Shown here one piece after another: positions 8,063-17,527 of a DNA stretch of 49,268 nucleotides (the stretch's first letter is position 1; each line of letters opens with the position of its first letter). The notes beneath the pieces were generated by a model, which had not been told where the DNA came from, made no database searches, and worked only from the letters and a program-made list of their open reading frames with translations. This DNA comes from an uncultured Chloroflexus sp. (GTDB lineage Bacteria; Chloroflexota; Chloroflexia; Chloroflexales; Chloroflexaceae). The stretch is taken from contig NZ_CAKZNK010000154.1 of the NCBI RefSeq assembly GCF_937129525.1, positions 1-49,268 on the forward strand. Reading direction: 5' to 3'. Made by a program: the position numbers and the translations under genes.

Positions 8063-9670
8063 ATGACCACGATGGTACTCTATAACGGCCCGATCTACAC
8101 CCTCAATCCGGCTCAGCCGGTGGCGCAGGCGCTGGCAATTCGCAACGAACAAGTTTTGGCCGTTGGCGATGAAGACTCAGTGCGAGCTGTGGCCGGGCCG
8201 CAGATTGAGCCGATCGATTTGCAGGGACGGGCTGTCGTGCCGGGTCTGACCGATGCGCACGTTCATGTCGTCTTGTACGGTCTGGCGCGCCAGGAGGTGC
8301 GGCTTACCGGCTGCCCTGATCTTGCCACTGCGCTGGAACAGATTGCTGCTACTTCGCGGCGTCTTCCGCCAGATGCCTGGTTGCGTGGCAATGGTTGGGA
8401 TCATACCCTCTGGGGTGGACGCTGGCCTACCCGCGCCGATCTCGATCGCGTGTGTCCGGATCGACCCGCCGTTCTGTGGCGCAAGGATGGCCATTCACTC
8501 TGGGTTAACAGCCGCGCGCTCGCCCTGGCCGGCATTACCGCAGCAACCCCCGATCCTGATGGTGGTCAGATCCAGCGCGATGAGCACGGCGAACCAACCG
8601 GTATCTTGCTCGAAGCGGCGATGGAGCTGGCGCGAACTATTGTGCCGCCGCCGACCCGCGCTGAGCGTCTCGCTGCGCTCGAGCTGGCAATCGATGAGGC
8701 GTTGAGTTACGGTCTCACCGGTCTGCATGTGCCGCCATCAACTGATCCATCTGATGGCTCGGACACACTAATCGATCTGCAAGGTGCCCGCGCTGCCGGC
8801 AAGCTCAAGCTGCGCGTTCTGATGCATATTGCCGGAGCGCAGCTCGATCATGCTATTGCGCTGGGGCTACGGAGCGGCCTGGGTGACGACTGGCTCCGCA
8901 TCGGCGGATTGAAATTGTTTGCCGATGGTTCGCTCGGTTCCGAGAGCGCCCACATGCTGGCGCCTTATGAAGGTCGCAATCATACCGGCATTGCTGTCAT
9001 TCCACCTGCCGAAGTGAAAGCGATTGTGGCGCGGGCCAACGCTCACGGTATCAGTGTTGCGGTTCATGCGATTGGCGATGCTGCCAATCGCAGCGTGCTC
9101 GATGCCATTTCCGCTGCCCGCCTGACTGCTGCCCGGCTTGCCTTCCCTAACCGGATTGAGCACGCTCAAATCCTCGATCCGCGCGATATACCACGTTTTG
9201 CCGAACTCGGAGTCATTGCCTCAATGCAGCCGATCCATTGTATTGCGGATATGGCGATGGCTGAACGGCTGTGGGGTGCGCGTTGCGCAACCAGCTATGC
9301 CTGGCGTAGTCTCCTCAATGCCGGCGCAACGCTGGCCTTTGGCTCTGATGCACCGGTTGAAACGCTTGATCCGTGGGCAGGTATCCACGCTGCTGTAACC
9401 CGTCAAACGACTGATGGCAAGCCGGAAGGTGGATGGTATCCTGAGCAGCAACTAACTGTCGCTGAAGCATTAGCAGCCTACTGTGTCGGCCCGGCGTTGG
9501 CCGAAGCCGCTGCCGAGCGCAAAGGGCGATTGATTCCTGGCATGCTGGCCGATCTGGTTGTTTTGAATGGCGATCCGTTCCAGGTGCCGGCAACCGCTCT
9601 GCATACCTTGCGCGCTGATCTGACGATAGTGGGTGGGCGCGTGATGTTTGAGCGTTCGAGTCAGGTCTGA
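8063..9670 (+). CDS. YtcJ-like metal-dependent amidohydrolase
   Basis: A 535-residue amidohydrolase-superfamily enzyme (YtcJ / N-substituted formamide deformylase branch). It starts with the small beta-sandwich typical of the family (residues 1-58), then the metal-binding DAHVH motif (H66, H68). Further motifs are GLKLFADGSLGS (a Lys/Asp-containing strand), a mid-barrel His in AVHAIGDAAN, RIEHAQ, and the late metal-binding Asp in FGSDAPVE. The end, LADLVVLNGDPF, is the usual return to the beta-sandwich. AGAGGA precedes the ATG by about seven bases. Hydrolysis of an amide, carbamate or cyclic amide is expected; the substrate cannot be read from sequence. The Fsr-like exporter gene begins 78 bp downstream and is probably co-transcribed. 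Confidence 0.9.
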   Translation: MTTMVLYNGPIYTLNPAQPVAQALAIRNEQVLAVGDEDSVRAVAGPQIEPIDLQGRAVVPGLTDAHVHVVLYGLARQEVRLTGCPDLATALEQIAATSRRLPPDAWLRGNGWDHTLWGGRWPTRADLDRVCPDRPAVLWRKDGHSLWVNSRALALAGITAATPDPDGGQIQRDEHGEPTGILLEAAMELARTIVPPPTRAERLAALELAIDEALSYGLTGLHVPPSTDPSDGSDTLIDLQGARAAGKLKLRVLMHIAGAQLDHAIALGLRSGLGDDWLRIGGLKLFADGSLGSESAHMLAPYEGRNHTGIAVIPPAEVKAIVARANAHGISVAVHAIGDAANRSVLDAISAARLTAARLAFPNRIEHAQILDPRDIPRFAELGVIASMQPIHCIADMAMAERLWGARCATSYAWRSLLNAGATLAFGSDAPVETLDPWAGIHAAVTRQTTDGKPEGGWYPEQQLTVAEALAAYCVGPALAEAAAERKGRLIPGMLADLVVLNGDPFQVPATALHTLRADLTIVGGRVMFERSSQV

Positions 9671-9748
9671 TGCAGAGGTTCGTACTCGCGATGGCTCAGC
9701 GCTATAAAAACGATTGCGCAACTGTTGCAGAGAAAGGAATGACCATCC

Positions 9749-10957
9749 ATGTGGCGAAATCGGGTCTTTACGGCGGTTGTTGGCGGCCACTTCATGGTTG
9801 ATGTTCTGAATAGCGTCGGTGCGGTCTTGCTAGCAGTGCTGGCCAAACCACTCGATCTCAGCAATCAACAGATCGGTCTGGCGCTGACCGTTTATACCCT
9901 GCTTGGCGCTCTCTCACAACCGCTCTTCGGCTGGATTGCCGACCGATTGCCGGGTCGCAAGCTCCAACTGGCTGCGCTCGGCGTAGTGTGGATGGCTCTC
10001 TGTTACATCGGTGTAGCGCTGGCACCCAGTTGGACGGTGCTGTTGCCATGTTTCTTGCTCGCTGCCCTGGGCAGTGGACTGTTCCACCCAATCGGCACTG
10101 CCAGCGCCGCGGCTGCCGTGCCCGATAAACCGGCCAGCGCCACGGCCATCTTTTTCTTTGGCGGGCAGGCCGGTTTCGCAGTTGGGCCATTGCTGGCCGG
10201 ATTTACGCTGGCTGCTGCCGGCGCTCCGGGTATCATGCCGATGGCTTTGGCCGCCAGTGTGCCGGCAATCGTGTTGCTACTGGCTCAGCCGACTGCGCGG
10301 AGTCGGCGCGCTACTCGCGCTCCAGCTTCGAATGCGCCGCAGGTTTGGACGACGCTGGCGATTGCGATCTTGCTCGCCTTTATCGCTCTGGTCGTGGTGC
10401 GCTCGTCGATACAGGCAGTGTATCAGTCGTTTCTTCCCAAATTGTTCAGCGATCGCGGATGGGAACCCGCTGTCTATGGCGCTCTGGCCAGCGTGTTTAT
10501 GGCAAGCGCAGCAGTGGGCAATGTCCTGAATGGCTGGATGGCCGATCGGTTTGGCATGCGGGCGGCGACTGTTTGGCCGCTCATCCTGAGTGTGCCGGCT
10601 GGACTGGCCTGTTTTCTGGCTACACCATTGTGGGCAATTTTCATTGCCTGCGGTCTGGCCGGCATGCTGGTCGGGGGTCAGCACAGCATCCTGGTGGTGC
10701 ATGCCCAGCGCATGCTGCCGGTCAGGCAAGGGCTGGCTTCAGGATTGATCCTGGGCTTTACCTTTGCGACCGGAGCGATTGGCACCTGGCTGAGTGGTAT
10801 GCTGGCCGACGTGATCGGGTTAGAGATGGTGATGATCGGAGTAACCTTGCTCGGTTTACCGGCGGCGGCACTCGCCTTGACCCTACCCGGTCGCACTCGT
10901 TCAGTTGTGACCGAGCCGGCATCAGCAACGGTAGCAGCGCCATCACAGGGAGACTAG
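9749..10957 (+). CDS. MFS transporter, fosmidomycin-resistance (Fsr)-like
   Basis: 402 residues with 12 predicted membrane helices in two halves. The N-terminal HFMVDVLNSVG, the loop GWIADRLPGRK between helices 2 and 3, and GSGLFHPIGTA in helix 4 match the Fsr branch of the major facilitator superfamily, inner-membrane drug/proton antiporters. The second half has the repeat loop NGWMADRFGMR. An AAAGGA motif about 10 bases upstream supports the ATG at 9749. The preceding gene is a YtcJ-like amidohydrolase, so the pair may process and export, or import, one compound; this is an inference from proximity only. Confidence 0.85.
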   Translation: MWRNRVFTAVVGGHFMVDVLNSVGAVLLAVLAKPLDLSNQQIGLALTVYTLLGALSQPLFGWIADRLPGRKLQLAALGVVWMALCYIGVALAPSWTVLLPCFLLAALGSGLFHPIGTASAAAAVPDKPASATAIFFFGGQAGFAVGPLLAGFTLAAAGAPGIMPMALAASVPAIVLLLAQPTARSRRATRAPASNAPQVWTTLAIAILLAFIALVVVRSSIQAVYQSFLPKLFSDRGWEPAVYGALASVFMASAAVGNVLNGWMADRFGMRAATVWPLILSVPAGLACFLATPLWAIFIACGLAGMLVGGQHSILVVHAQRMLPVRQGLASGLILGFTFATGAIGTWLSGMLADVIGLEMVMIGVTLLGLPAAALALTLPGRTRSVVTEPASATVAAPSQGD

Positions 10958-11029
10958 GGCAAATTGTTCCGCGCTGCGCGGTTGCGGCATTTGGCAATGG
11001 TTGCTATGCCAGCATTCGATAAGACAGCT

Positions 11030-11035
11030 TATAAT
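11030..11035 (+). promoter_or_regulatory. -10 hexamer TATAAT upstream of the oligoendopeptidase gene
   Basis: A consensus TATAAT lies 47 bp before the ATG at 11082 in the 124-bp gap. A matching -35 at normal spacing is not obvious. Confidence 0.45.
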
Positions 11036-11081
11036 AAATAGTATCATCTCACTGAAACGGTGGGCTTAGAAAGGAACTGTA

Positions 11082-12890
11082 ATGACAGTGACGGCTAACA
11101 ATGTCCCTACTCGCGCCGAACTACCGGTTGAGTATACCTGGGACCTAAGCCAGATCTTTGCCGATGTGACTGCCTGGGAGCAAGAGCTGAACGCCGTCGA
11201 GCAGCGCGCCCATGAGCTGGCGGCGTTGCAAGGCACGCTGGCGCAGGGGCCAGCGCAGTTGCTAGCAGGGTTGACGTTGCGCGATGAGGTGGCGCGTCGA
11301 TTGTATGCATTGTACGTCTACGCAATGCATTTGAAAGACAGCGACGGCACTAATCCGGTTGGGCAAGGCCTGGCCGAGCGTTCTAGCAGCTTTGCGGCGC
11401 GCATACAGGCAGCGTTGGCCTTTATCGAACCGGAGATTTTGACCATTCCCGCCGAGACAATTGAATCCTGGCTGGAGTCTACTCCTGATTTGCAGGTCTA
11501 CCGCTACGAACTTGAGAAGCTGAATCGGCAGCGCGCGCATATTCGCTCGGCAGAAGTTGAGCAGGTGATGGCGGCGTATAGTGATGTGGCGCGCGCGCCA
11601 TACGCGACGTTTTCAATGCTGACCGACTCGGATCTGCAATTTCCCACGGTCGAGGATGAACACGGTCAGCCGGTGAAGTTGTCGCATGCCCGCTACGGTC
11701 GGTTGCTCGAGAGTCCGGATCGACGGGTGCGGCGAGATGCATTTAAAGGTTACTATAGCGCATTTCTGCCCTTCCGTAACACGATTGCCACCACGTTAAG
11801 CGCGGCGATCCGCACGCACGTGATCGAAGCGCGATTGCGCAATTATGGATCTGCTCTTGAGGCGGCACTGTCTCCAAACGAAATTCCGGTTGAGGTTTAC
11901 CACAACCTGATTGCGACAGTTGAGGCCAATCTGCCACGCTTCCATCGCTACCTGTCGTTGCGGCGGCGACTGATGGGGTTGGATGAGCTGCATTTCTACG
12001 ACCTCTACGTGCAGCCGGTACCCGATGTTGAGCTGACCATTCCTTATCAGGAAGCGTGCGACCTGATGCGCGCCGCCTTTCGTCCGCTTGGGGCCGAGTA
12101 CAGTGCGGCGCTCGAGCAGATGTTTACCCGGCGCTGGATCGATGTCTACGAGAATGTGGGCAAACGAAGTGGCGCCTACAGTGGTGGTTCGTATGGCACA
12201 CCGCCATACATCTTGCTCAACTACCAGGATCGGTTGCGCGATGTCTTCACCCTGGCCCACGAGTTAGGCCACTCGCTGCATTCATATTTCACCCGCGCCA
12301 CCCAACCGTTTGTGTACGGCAACTACACAATCTTTGTCGCCGAAGTGGCCTCGACGCTGAACGAGGCGCTGCTTACGCACCATCTGTTGCAAAGTGGCGC
12401 TGATGAGGCGCTGCGGCGGCGCCTGCTGGCTCAACAGATCGAGGAGATTCGCGGTACCATCTTCCGGCAGACCATGTTTGCCGCATTCGAGTTGTGGATG
12501 CACGAGCGGGCCGAGCGCGGTCAGCCATTGACTGCCGATGTGCTTAGCCAGCACTATCGCGATCTGGTAGCTCGTTATCACGGCCCTGAGCTGGTGATCG
12601 ATGACGAACTGGCTTATGAATGGATGCGCATTCCCCACTTCTACTACCAGTTCTATGTCTACCAGTATGCAACTGGTATCTCGGCAGCGCTGGCGCTCAG
12701 CCGGCAAATTATCAATGAGGGCCAACCGGCGATTGAGCGCTATCTACGCTTCTTGCGCAGCGGTTCGTCGCGTTCGTCAATCGAGTTGTTGCGTGACGCT
12801 GGCGTCGATATGACCTCGCCGGAGCCAATTCAGGCGGCAATGGATACCTTTGCCGATCTGGTTGATCAACTGGAAGCGATTGCAGGGTAG
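11082..12890 (+). CDS. pepF: oligoendopeptidase F (M3B family zinc peptidase)
   Basis: A 602-residue cytoplasmic metallopeptidase that cuts short peptides. The zinc site AHELGH has H393, E394 and H397; the third ligand is expected in the following FVAEVASTLNEALL helix. The N-terminus (EYTWDLSQIF) and the helical alpha-lobe are typical of PepF, as is the C-terminal YQFYVYQYATGISAALAL segment with the substrate-binding Tyr/His region PHFYY. The length equals the family norm of about 600. AAAGGA eight bases before the ATG supports the start. It is followed by a strong hairpin terminator shared with the convergent ABC gene. Confidence 0.95.
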   Translation: MTVTANNVPTRAELPVEYTWDLSQIFADVTAWEQELNAVEQRAHELAALQGTLAQGPAQLLAGLTLRDEVARRLYALYVYAMHLKDSDGTNPVGQGLAERSSSFAARIQAALAFIEPEILTIPAETIESWLESTPDLQVYRYELEKLNRQRAHIRSAEVEQVMAAYSDVARAPYATFSMLTDSDLQFPTVEDEHGQPVKLSHARYGRLLESPDRRVRRDAFKGYYSAFLPFRNTIATTLSAAIRTHVIEARLRNYGSALEAALSPNEIPVEVYHNLIATVEANLPRFHRYLSLRRRLMGLDELHFYDLYVQPVPDVELTIPYQEACDLMRAAFRPLGAEYSAALEQMFTRRWIDVYENVGKRSGAYSGGSYGTPPYILLNYQDRLRDVFTLAHELGHSLHSYFTRATQPFVYGNYTIFVAEVASTLNEALLTHHLLQSGADEALRRRLLAQQIEEIRGTIFRQTMFAAFELWMHERAERGQPLTADVLSQHYRDLVARYHGPELVIDDELAYEWMRIPHFYYQFYVYQYATGISAALALSRQIINEGQPAIERYLRFLRSGSSRSSIELLRDAGVDMTSPEPIQAAMDTFADLVDQLEAIAG

Positions 12891-12905
12891 GATTGCCTGA
12901 CAAAC

Positions 12906-12937
12906 AAGCATGGCCGCGCCCATAAGCGGCCATGCTT
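12906..12937. terminator. bidirectional hairpin terminator
   Basis: AAGCATGGCCGC (12906-12917) pairs perfectly over 12 bp with GCGGCCATGCTT (12926-12937), with an 8-nt loop. T-rich tails flank it on both strands. It lies between two convergent genes. Confidence 0.85.
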
Positions 12938-12947
12938 TCTGATGTAG

Positions 12948-13991
12948 TTACCTGCCACACTCGATCCCGCGCGCGCGGTAGTATTCATCCACCGCATCGG
13001 TTAACAAGACCGTGTTCGGATCGATACTGGTTTGCAACACCCCCAGCGAACGCAACAATTCCGCTTCTTTGGCCCAGAGCTGACGGTCACTAGCGCCCAC
13101 GCACTGCGCGCCGATGCCGTAACGCAACAGTTTGATCGTTTCGGTGGCTTCAAACTCAAGATGACCGCGGTCGAAGTCGGGGCTGCGAGCGAGAATGATG
13201 TCGATTGCCGCTGCCGGATCGGTTAGCGCCTCTTCCCAACCACGCAGCGTTGCCTGTACGAAGGCGCGTACCGTGTTAGGGTTGTTGCGCGCAAATTCAG
13301 CAGTGGTGAAGAGAACATCACCCATCAGCTCGACCCCGTAATCACGGGCGACGATCAGCTCAATATCGGCGCCGGCGGCGCGAGCTGTGTAGGGCTGGTC
13401 GGTTGCATAAACCGGCCAGACATCGGCCTGTCGTTCGAGGAAGGGGGCCAGGCTGTAATCGCCGGGTATCTCGTTGACGCTGGCCGGATCGACACCGGTT
13501 GCTGCCAGTAAAGCCCGGTATTCGGTCTCAACATTATCGCCGTAGAACATACCAACCCGCCGACCAACGAAGTCTTGCGGCGAGCGAATCCCGCTGTCAC
13601 GATGCACCATAAAAGCCACCGGACTGGCCTGAAACCAGGTTGCCAGCGCGACAACTTCGATGCCCTGTTCGCGGCTGATCAATACCGTATCGGCACCGGT
13701 GCTGCCAAAGGTATCGGCGCCGGTAGCTACCAGTGGCAGCGGCACAGCGTCTGGGCCGCCGGGCAGGATTGTCACCGAAAGGCCGGCGTCACGGTAGTAG
13801 CCGCGCGCTTCGGCAACCAGATAGCCGGCAAACTGAAATTGCGGCAGCCATTGTAACCGCATCGTGACCTCAGTGACTTCAGGCGCATTGGTAGTAGCCG
13901 GCGTGTTGGTGGCCGGGTTTGTACTGGCACAGGCGGTAGTAAAAGTAAGTAGTACTACAATAAGTAGAATAAAAAGATGACGACGCGCCAT
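12948..13991 (-). CDS. ABC transporter substrate-binding lipoprotein, NMT1/THI5-like (ThiY/RibY type)
   Basis: About 347 residues. An N-terminal lipoprotein signal (LLIVVLLTFTTACAS, lipobox Cys) is followed by a Thr/Ala/Pro linker and an NMT1/THI5-like binding domain starting VTMRLQWLPQFQFAGYLVAEARGYY. That opening, the GADTFGSTGAD loop and VGMFYGDNVETEY match the binding proteins for hydroxymethylpyrimidine (ThiY) and, in Chloroflexi, riboflavin (RibY). The first ATG (13997) is only two bases from GAGAGG (minus, about 14000-14005); the second ATG at 13991 has better spacing. It lies 29-35 bp downstream of the permease gene and is surely co-transcribed. Thiamine precursor versus riboflavin cannot be decided here. 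No THI-box or FMN riboswitch was found upstream of the operon. Confidence 0.85.
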   Translation of the reverse strand: MARRHLFILLIVVLLTFTTACASTNPATNTPATTNAPEVTEVTMRLQWLPQFQFAGYLVAEARGYYRDAGLSVTILPGGPDAVPLPLVATGADTFGSTGADTVLISREQGIEVVALATWFQASPVAFMVHRDSGIRSPQDFVGRRVGMFYGDNVETEYRALLAATGVDPASVNEIPGDYSLAPFLERQADVWPVYATDQPYTARAAGADIELIVARDYGVELMGDVLFTTAEFARNNPNTVRAFVQATLRGWEEALTDPAAAIDIILARSPDFDRGHLEFEATETIKLLRYGIGAQCVGASDRQLWAKEAELLRSLGVLQTSIDPNTVLLTDAVDEYYRARGIECGR

Positions 13992-14026
13992 AACCATAAC
14001 CTCTCATCACATTGCACCACGCCACG

Positions 14027-14800
14027 TTACCGATCTCGTTCCCAATAGACGACGATGCGTTCGAGCCAGAGAAAGCAGCCGTGGAGGGCTAGCGCCAATC
14101 CGGCGGCGGCAGCAACCGCAGCAAACGCGCGATCGGTGGCCAGCCGGTAAGTTGAGGTGGTGATCAGGTAGCCGAGACCCTGACCGGCGCCCGACAGTTC
14201 ACTGACCAGGGCGCCGATGACTGCCAGCGCGCCGGCAACGCGCAGGCCGCTGAAGATGAACGGTAACGCTGCCGGCAGGCGGAGCAGTCGAAAGATTTGC
14301 CATTGCGATGCGCCATACGCTTGCATCATTGCCAGTTGTTCCGGGGCGGGGCGGCGCAGGCCGCTGATGGCAGCGATCAAGAGCGGAAAGCTGGCGAAGA
14401 GTGCCGCCATAGCGGCGCGAGGAGCCAGACCACTACCGAGCCAGATGGTGAGCAGTGGAGCCAGTGCGACTGATGGCAGGCTTTGACCGAGCAAGACCCA
14501 CGGGTAGAGCGCATCTTCGAGTGGACGGAGGAAGAGAAATGCGATCGCCAGCATGAACGCCATGAAGGCTCCGATGGCAAGACCGATCAGCGCCGCGTTG
14601 GCGGTTGCAAGCGTGTGATAGGCTAAGCGCACCTCTGGTTGGAGGGCAGCGGCTACCACTCGCGACGGTGGCGGTAACAAATAGACAGGAATGCCGGCAG
14701 CCGGCAAACCCCATTCAAGCGCGACGAGAATGGCAATTCCGAGCAACAACGCCGGTCCAATGCGACGGATCAGGTTGTGTGGCGTGATATGTCTTTCCAT
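14027..14800 (-). CDS. ABC transporter permease (ThiX/RibX/SsuC type)
   Basis: A 257-residue permease of the binding-protein-dependent inner-membrane family. It has six predicted helices and an EAA loop (EQLAMMQAYGASQWQIFRLLRL) between helices 4 and 5 for ATPase contact. First gene of a two-gene operon with the NMT1/THI5-like lipoprotein. No ATPase gene lies next to it, so it must borrow one encoded elsewhere; this ATPase-less arrangement is known for ThiXY and RibXY systems. A weak AAGG (minus, 14805-14808) precedes the ATG. An extended -10 (TGG-TAAGAT, 14809-14817) sits so close that transcription could begin almost at the start codon. Confidence 0.85.
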   Translation of the reverse strand: MERHITPHNLIRRIGPALLLGIAILVALEWGLPAAGIPVYLLPPPSRVVAAALQPEVRLAYHTLATANAALIGLAIGAFMAFMLAIAFLFLRPLEDALYPWVLLGQSLPSVALAPLLTIWLGSGLAPRAAMAALFASFPLLIAAISGLRRPAPEQLAMMQAYGASQWQIFRLLRLPAALPFIFSGLRVAGALAVIGALVSELSGAGQGLGYLITTSTYRLATDRAFAAVAAAAGLALALHGCFLWLERIVVYWERDR

Positions 14801-14808
14801 AGCGCCTT

Positions 14809-14817
14809 ATCTTACCA
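14809..14817 (-). promoter_or_regulatory. extended -10 (TGG-TAAGAT) of the ABC operon
   Basis: TGG followed by TAAGAT on the minus strand, hexamer at 14809-14814. The predicted transcription start would fall within a few bases of the permease ATG, so the transcript could be leaderless, or the element could be fortuitous. Confidence 0.4.
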
Positions 14818-15213
14818 TGAAGCGAGCGGGAAGATGGCGGATCCACTGCGATGAGCGTGAGAGGGCATTTCGCCGTCTGTTTGATGGAAAGCAGGTTTCG
14901 CGCAATGTAAGATACTCGCGTTAGCGGGCCTGATGGTAACGAGACGTTGCGGAATTGGTCTTTCATCATCGCTCGCTATCATCGGGCATTTGTCAGTCGA
15001 ACCGTTACCTGGGGTGGTAGGTGTATTCGTCGTCAATGAGTTCGGAAGCCGGGGGAAAGCTGCTGTTGCAGTGGTCGCGACAGTTCGTTATTGGATCTGT
15101 CACCTGCTCTGGCGACCTCCTGCCGCTTCCGGTCTCCCCATCCCTGTCGCTCTTCAAGGCGATGCCCATCCGTTGCCAAAATTGCCCTTTTCGGTCATAC
15201 TTGCGCCGGAAAC

Positions 15214-15233
15214 AACTGCCAGAGCAGGCAGTT
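15214..15233 (+). promoter_or_regulatory. hairpin just upstream of the amylosucrase ribosome binding site
   Basis: AACTGCC-AGAGCA-GGCAGTT forms a 7-bp stem, eight bases before GAGGGAG (15242-15248). It could influence translation or stop upstream transcription. Confidence 0.35.
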
Positions 15234-15252
15234 TGCTAATTGAGGGAGCAAT

Positions 15253-17205
15253 ATGTACGAAGGTGAGCGCACTCAACGCGAAGCAGCGCGTTCGTTAGCG
15301 CGGTTATTACCGCGAGTGGCGCAAGCGTTTGCCGATGCCGGCGGCAGTGCTGATGATTGGACGGTATTCGAGCAGCGCTTGCGTCGGGAATGGCCACGTC
15401 TCTTTGCATTGTTACTTGGCTTGTATGGGACGCAGTACGACTTCTTCTATCACCTCGAGCAATTATTGCTGGCGATGGCGCAGAGCTGGTGTGAGCGACC
15501 AGTCTGGTTGAAGCAGCGCGATGCTGCTCGTGAGGCAGATACTGAATGGTTCCAATCTGAGCGCATGATGGGTGGTGTGCTCTATGTTGATCGCTTCTGC
15601 GGCACGCTAAACCGTTTGCGCGAATTCATTCCTTATTTTAAAGAGCTAGGCTTCACCTACCTGCACCTGATGCCACTGTTTGAAGCGCCGGAGGGCAACA
15701 ACGACGGCGGCTACGCAGTCAGCAGTTACCGGCGGATCAATCCGCAGATCGGCACAACTGCGGAGTTAGCCGGGCTGGCGCGCGAACTTGACGCAGCGGG
15801 AATCAGCCTTGTCCTGGATTTTGTGTTCAACCACACCTCCGACGAGCATGAATGGGCACGGCGGGCGCAAGCCGGTGATCCCGATTACCAGGAGTTCTAC
15901 TTTCTCTTTCCCGATCGTTCAATGCCCGACGCATACGAACGCACCCTACGCGAAATCTTCCCGACCGTGCGTCGCGGCAGCTTCACCTGGCGGCCTGATA
16001 TGCAGCGCTGGGTTTGGACGACATTCAACAGTTTTCAATGGGATCTCAACTATGCGAATCCGGCAGTATTTCGAGCAATGGCCGGCGAGATGCTCTTTCT
16101 CGCCAACCTGGGAATAGCCGTACTGCGACTCGATGCAGTGCCGTTCATCTGGAAGCGGTTGGGTACCAATTGCGAGAATCAACCCGAAGCGCACCAGATC
16201 ATTCAGGCATTCAATGCGATTGCCCGCATTGCTGCGCCGGCACTCCTCTTCAAATCTGAGGCGATTGTGCATCCTGACGATGTACTCAGCTACATCAGCC
16301 CGTGGGAATGTCAACTCTCATACAATCCACTGTTAATGGCGCTGTTATGGGAATCGTTAGCAACCCGTGAAGTCAAGTTATTAGCCCATTCACTCAGCCA
16401 TCGGTTTCGCTTGCCGGCGGGATGCGCCTGGATCAACTACCTGCGTTCACACGACGATATTGGCTGGACGTTTGACGACAACGATGCGCGCGCAGTGGGG
16501 ATCGATCCGTGGGGGCATCGCCAGTTTCTCAACACCTTCTACACCGGTCGATTCCCCGGCTCATTTGCCCGCGGTTTACCGTTCCAGGAGAACCCTGATA
16601 CCGGTGATGCGCGGGTCTCTGGCACGCTGGCCTCGTTGGCCGGATTGGAACAAGCGTTGGGCAGCGGCGATCCAAACCAGATCGACATTGCTATTCGGCG
16701 CATCCTGTTGCTGCACAGCGTGATCCTGAGCATCGGCGGCATTCCACTGATCTATGTGGGTGACGAAGTGGGCACACTCAACGACTACCGCTACGTAACT
16801 GACCCGACCAAAGCCGCCGATAGCCGGTGGGTTCATCGTCCTAAACGCAATCAGGCGGCGATGGATCAGCGCCACGACACAACAACGGTGGCCGGCAGGA
16901 TTTTCGGGGAACTGGTGCGGCTCATCCGTCTGCGCGCACAGTTGCCGGCGTTACGTGATGGGGGCATGGAGATCGCGCGCAGCGAAAACCGGCATGTGCT
17001 GGCCTATGTGCGGCAAAGCGGTTCACAGCGCGTATTTGTGCTGGCGAATTTCTCCGAGTATTCGCAAACGATTGCCGGCAATCTCCTGCGCATGTATGGC
17101 CCAGGCAACGAACTCTTCGATCTGGTTGGCGAGCGAACGGTGTCGGCAAACGAGGCACTGATATTGGCGCCGTACCAGTTTGTGTGGCTGACACCCGAGC
17201 GCTAA
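15253..17205 (+). CDS. amylosucrase-like GH13 alpha-glucan transferase
   Basis: A 650-residue glycoside hydrolase family 13 enzyme, close in length to amylosucrase (about 636). Such enzymes build alpha-1,4-glucan from sucrose and release fructose. An N-terminal helical domain (residues 1-100) precedes the (beta/alpha)8 barrel. Conserved regions are [15 protein letters not shown] with nucleophile D294, the acid/base Glu in KSEAI (E336), and the transition-state Asp in RSHDDIGW (D401 after H400). The B' domain insert before the end of the barrel ([10 protein letters not shown] to [14 protein letters not shown]) is characteristic of amylosucrases rather than plain amylases. GAGGGAG at 15242-15248 supports the ATG. 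Single-gene unit. A sucrose hydrolase or isomaltulose-forming variant cannot be excluded. Confidence 0.88.
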   Translation: MYEGERTQREAARSLARLLPRVAQAFADAGGSADDWTVFEQRLRREWPRLFALLLGLYGTQYDFFYHLEQLLLAMAQSWCERPVWLKQRDAAREADTEWFQSERMMGGVLYVDRFCGTLNRLREFIPYFKELGFTYLHLMPLFEAPEGNNDGGYAVSSYRRINPQIGTTAELAGLARELDAAGISLVLDFVFNHTSDEHEWARRAQAGDPDYQEFYFLFPDRSMPDAYERTLREIFPTVRRGSFTWRPDMQRWVWTTFNSFQWDLNYANPAVFRAMAGEMLFLANLGIAVLRLDAVPFIWKRLGTNCENQPEAHQIIQAFNAIARIAAPALLFKSEAIVHPDDVLSYISPWECQLSYNPLLMALLWESLATREVKLLAHSLSHRFRLPAGCAWINYLRSHDDIGWTFDDNDARAVGIDPWGHRQFLNTFYTGRFPGSFARGLPFQENPDTGDARVSGTLASLAGLEQALGSGDPNQIDIAIRRILLLHSVILSIGGIPLIYVGDEVGTLNDYRYVTDPTKAADSRWVHRPKRNQAAMDQRHDTTTVAGRIFGELVRLIRLRAQLPALRDGGMEIARSENRHVLAYVRQSGSQRVFVLANFSEYSQTIAGNLLRMYGPGNELFDLVGERTVSANEALILAPYQFVWLTPER

Positions 17206-17220
17206 CGCTGCCCGGCGCCT

Positions 17221-17248
17221 CGCTGCGCGTCAGTGATGGCGCGCAGCG
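17221..17248 (+). terminator. hairpin after amylosucrase gene
   Basis: CGCTGCGCG (17221-17229) pairs perfectly with CGCGCAGCG (17240-17248) across a 10-nt loop, 15 bp after the stop codon. No U-run follows. Confidence 0.5.
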
Positions 17249-17418
17249 GGGGTATTGTACAGGCTTTACCGAAGCTAATCACCTCATAATCGACGCGACC
17301 ATATCATCTTTCACCAAACGTTCCCTATAGTTGATAGGCTTCTGCGCATACGGAACGCGAGAAGGGTGTGCCACTTTAACAGTAATTGCGCATGTTGAGA
17401 TTATATGGTTGTGTTAGA

Positions 17419-17447
17419 TTGACTCTGGCATTCTATAAGCATAGAAT
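17419..17447 (+). promoter_or_regulatory. sigma70-type promoter of the PAS-STAS gene
   Basis: TTGACT (17419-17424), an exact 17-bp spacer, and TAGAAT (17442-17447): each hexamer is one base from consensus. Transcription would start near 17454, leaving a leader of about 228 nt. Confidence 0.7.
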
Positions 17448-17487
17448 AGCACTGAAGATTTTATCGTTTTCCTGTCTTCGTCTCTCA

Positions 17488-17527
17488 GTTACGCAAGCCG
17501 TGGCTGGTGACAGACAGCTTGCGCAAC
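17488..17527 (+). promoter_or_regulatory. stem-loop in the PAS-STAS leader
   Basis: GTTACGCAAG (17488-17497) and CTTGCGCAAC (17518-17527) pair over 10 positions with one mismatch, with a 20-nt loop. It lies wholly inside the predicted untranslated leader. Confidence 0.4.

Larger units (their letters stand above)
14801..15252. other. divergent intergenic region without a recognisable gene
   Basis: 452 bp between the minus-strand permease and the plus-strand amylosucrase gene. It contains an extended -10 on the minus strand (14809-14817) and a small hairpin before the amylosucrase ribosome binding site. I looked for FMN, TPP and cobalamin riboswitch core sequences on the minus strand and saw none. 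The remainder has no clear repeats. Confidence 0.6.

Noticed and set aside
14801-15252. FMN or TPP riboswitch upstream of the ABC pair
   Set aside because: Neither the AGGGTGAAATTCCC/CGGTGAAATTCCG-like FMN cores nor the CTGAGA/GAACCTGAT TPP cores occur on the minus strand.
14933-15298. Plus-strand open frame of 121 codons between permease and amylosucrase genes
   Set aside because: It overlaps the well-supported amylosucrase start, has no ribosome binding site and no recognisable protein features.
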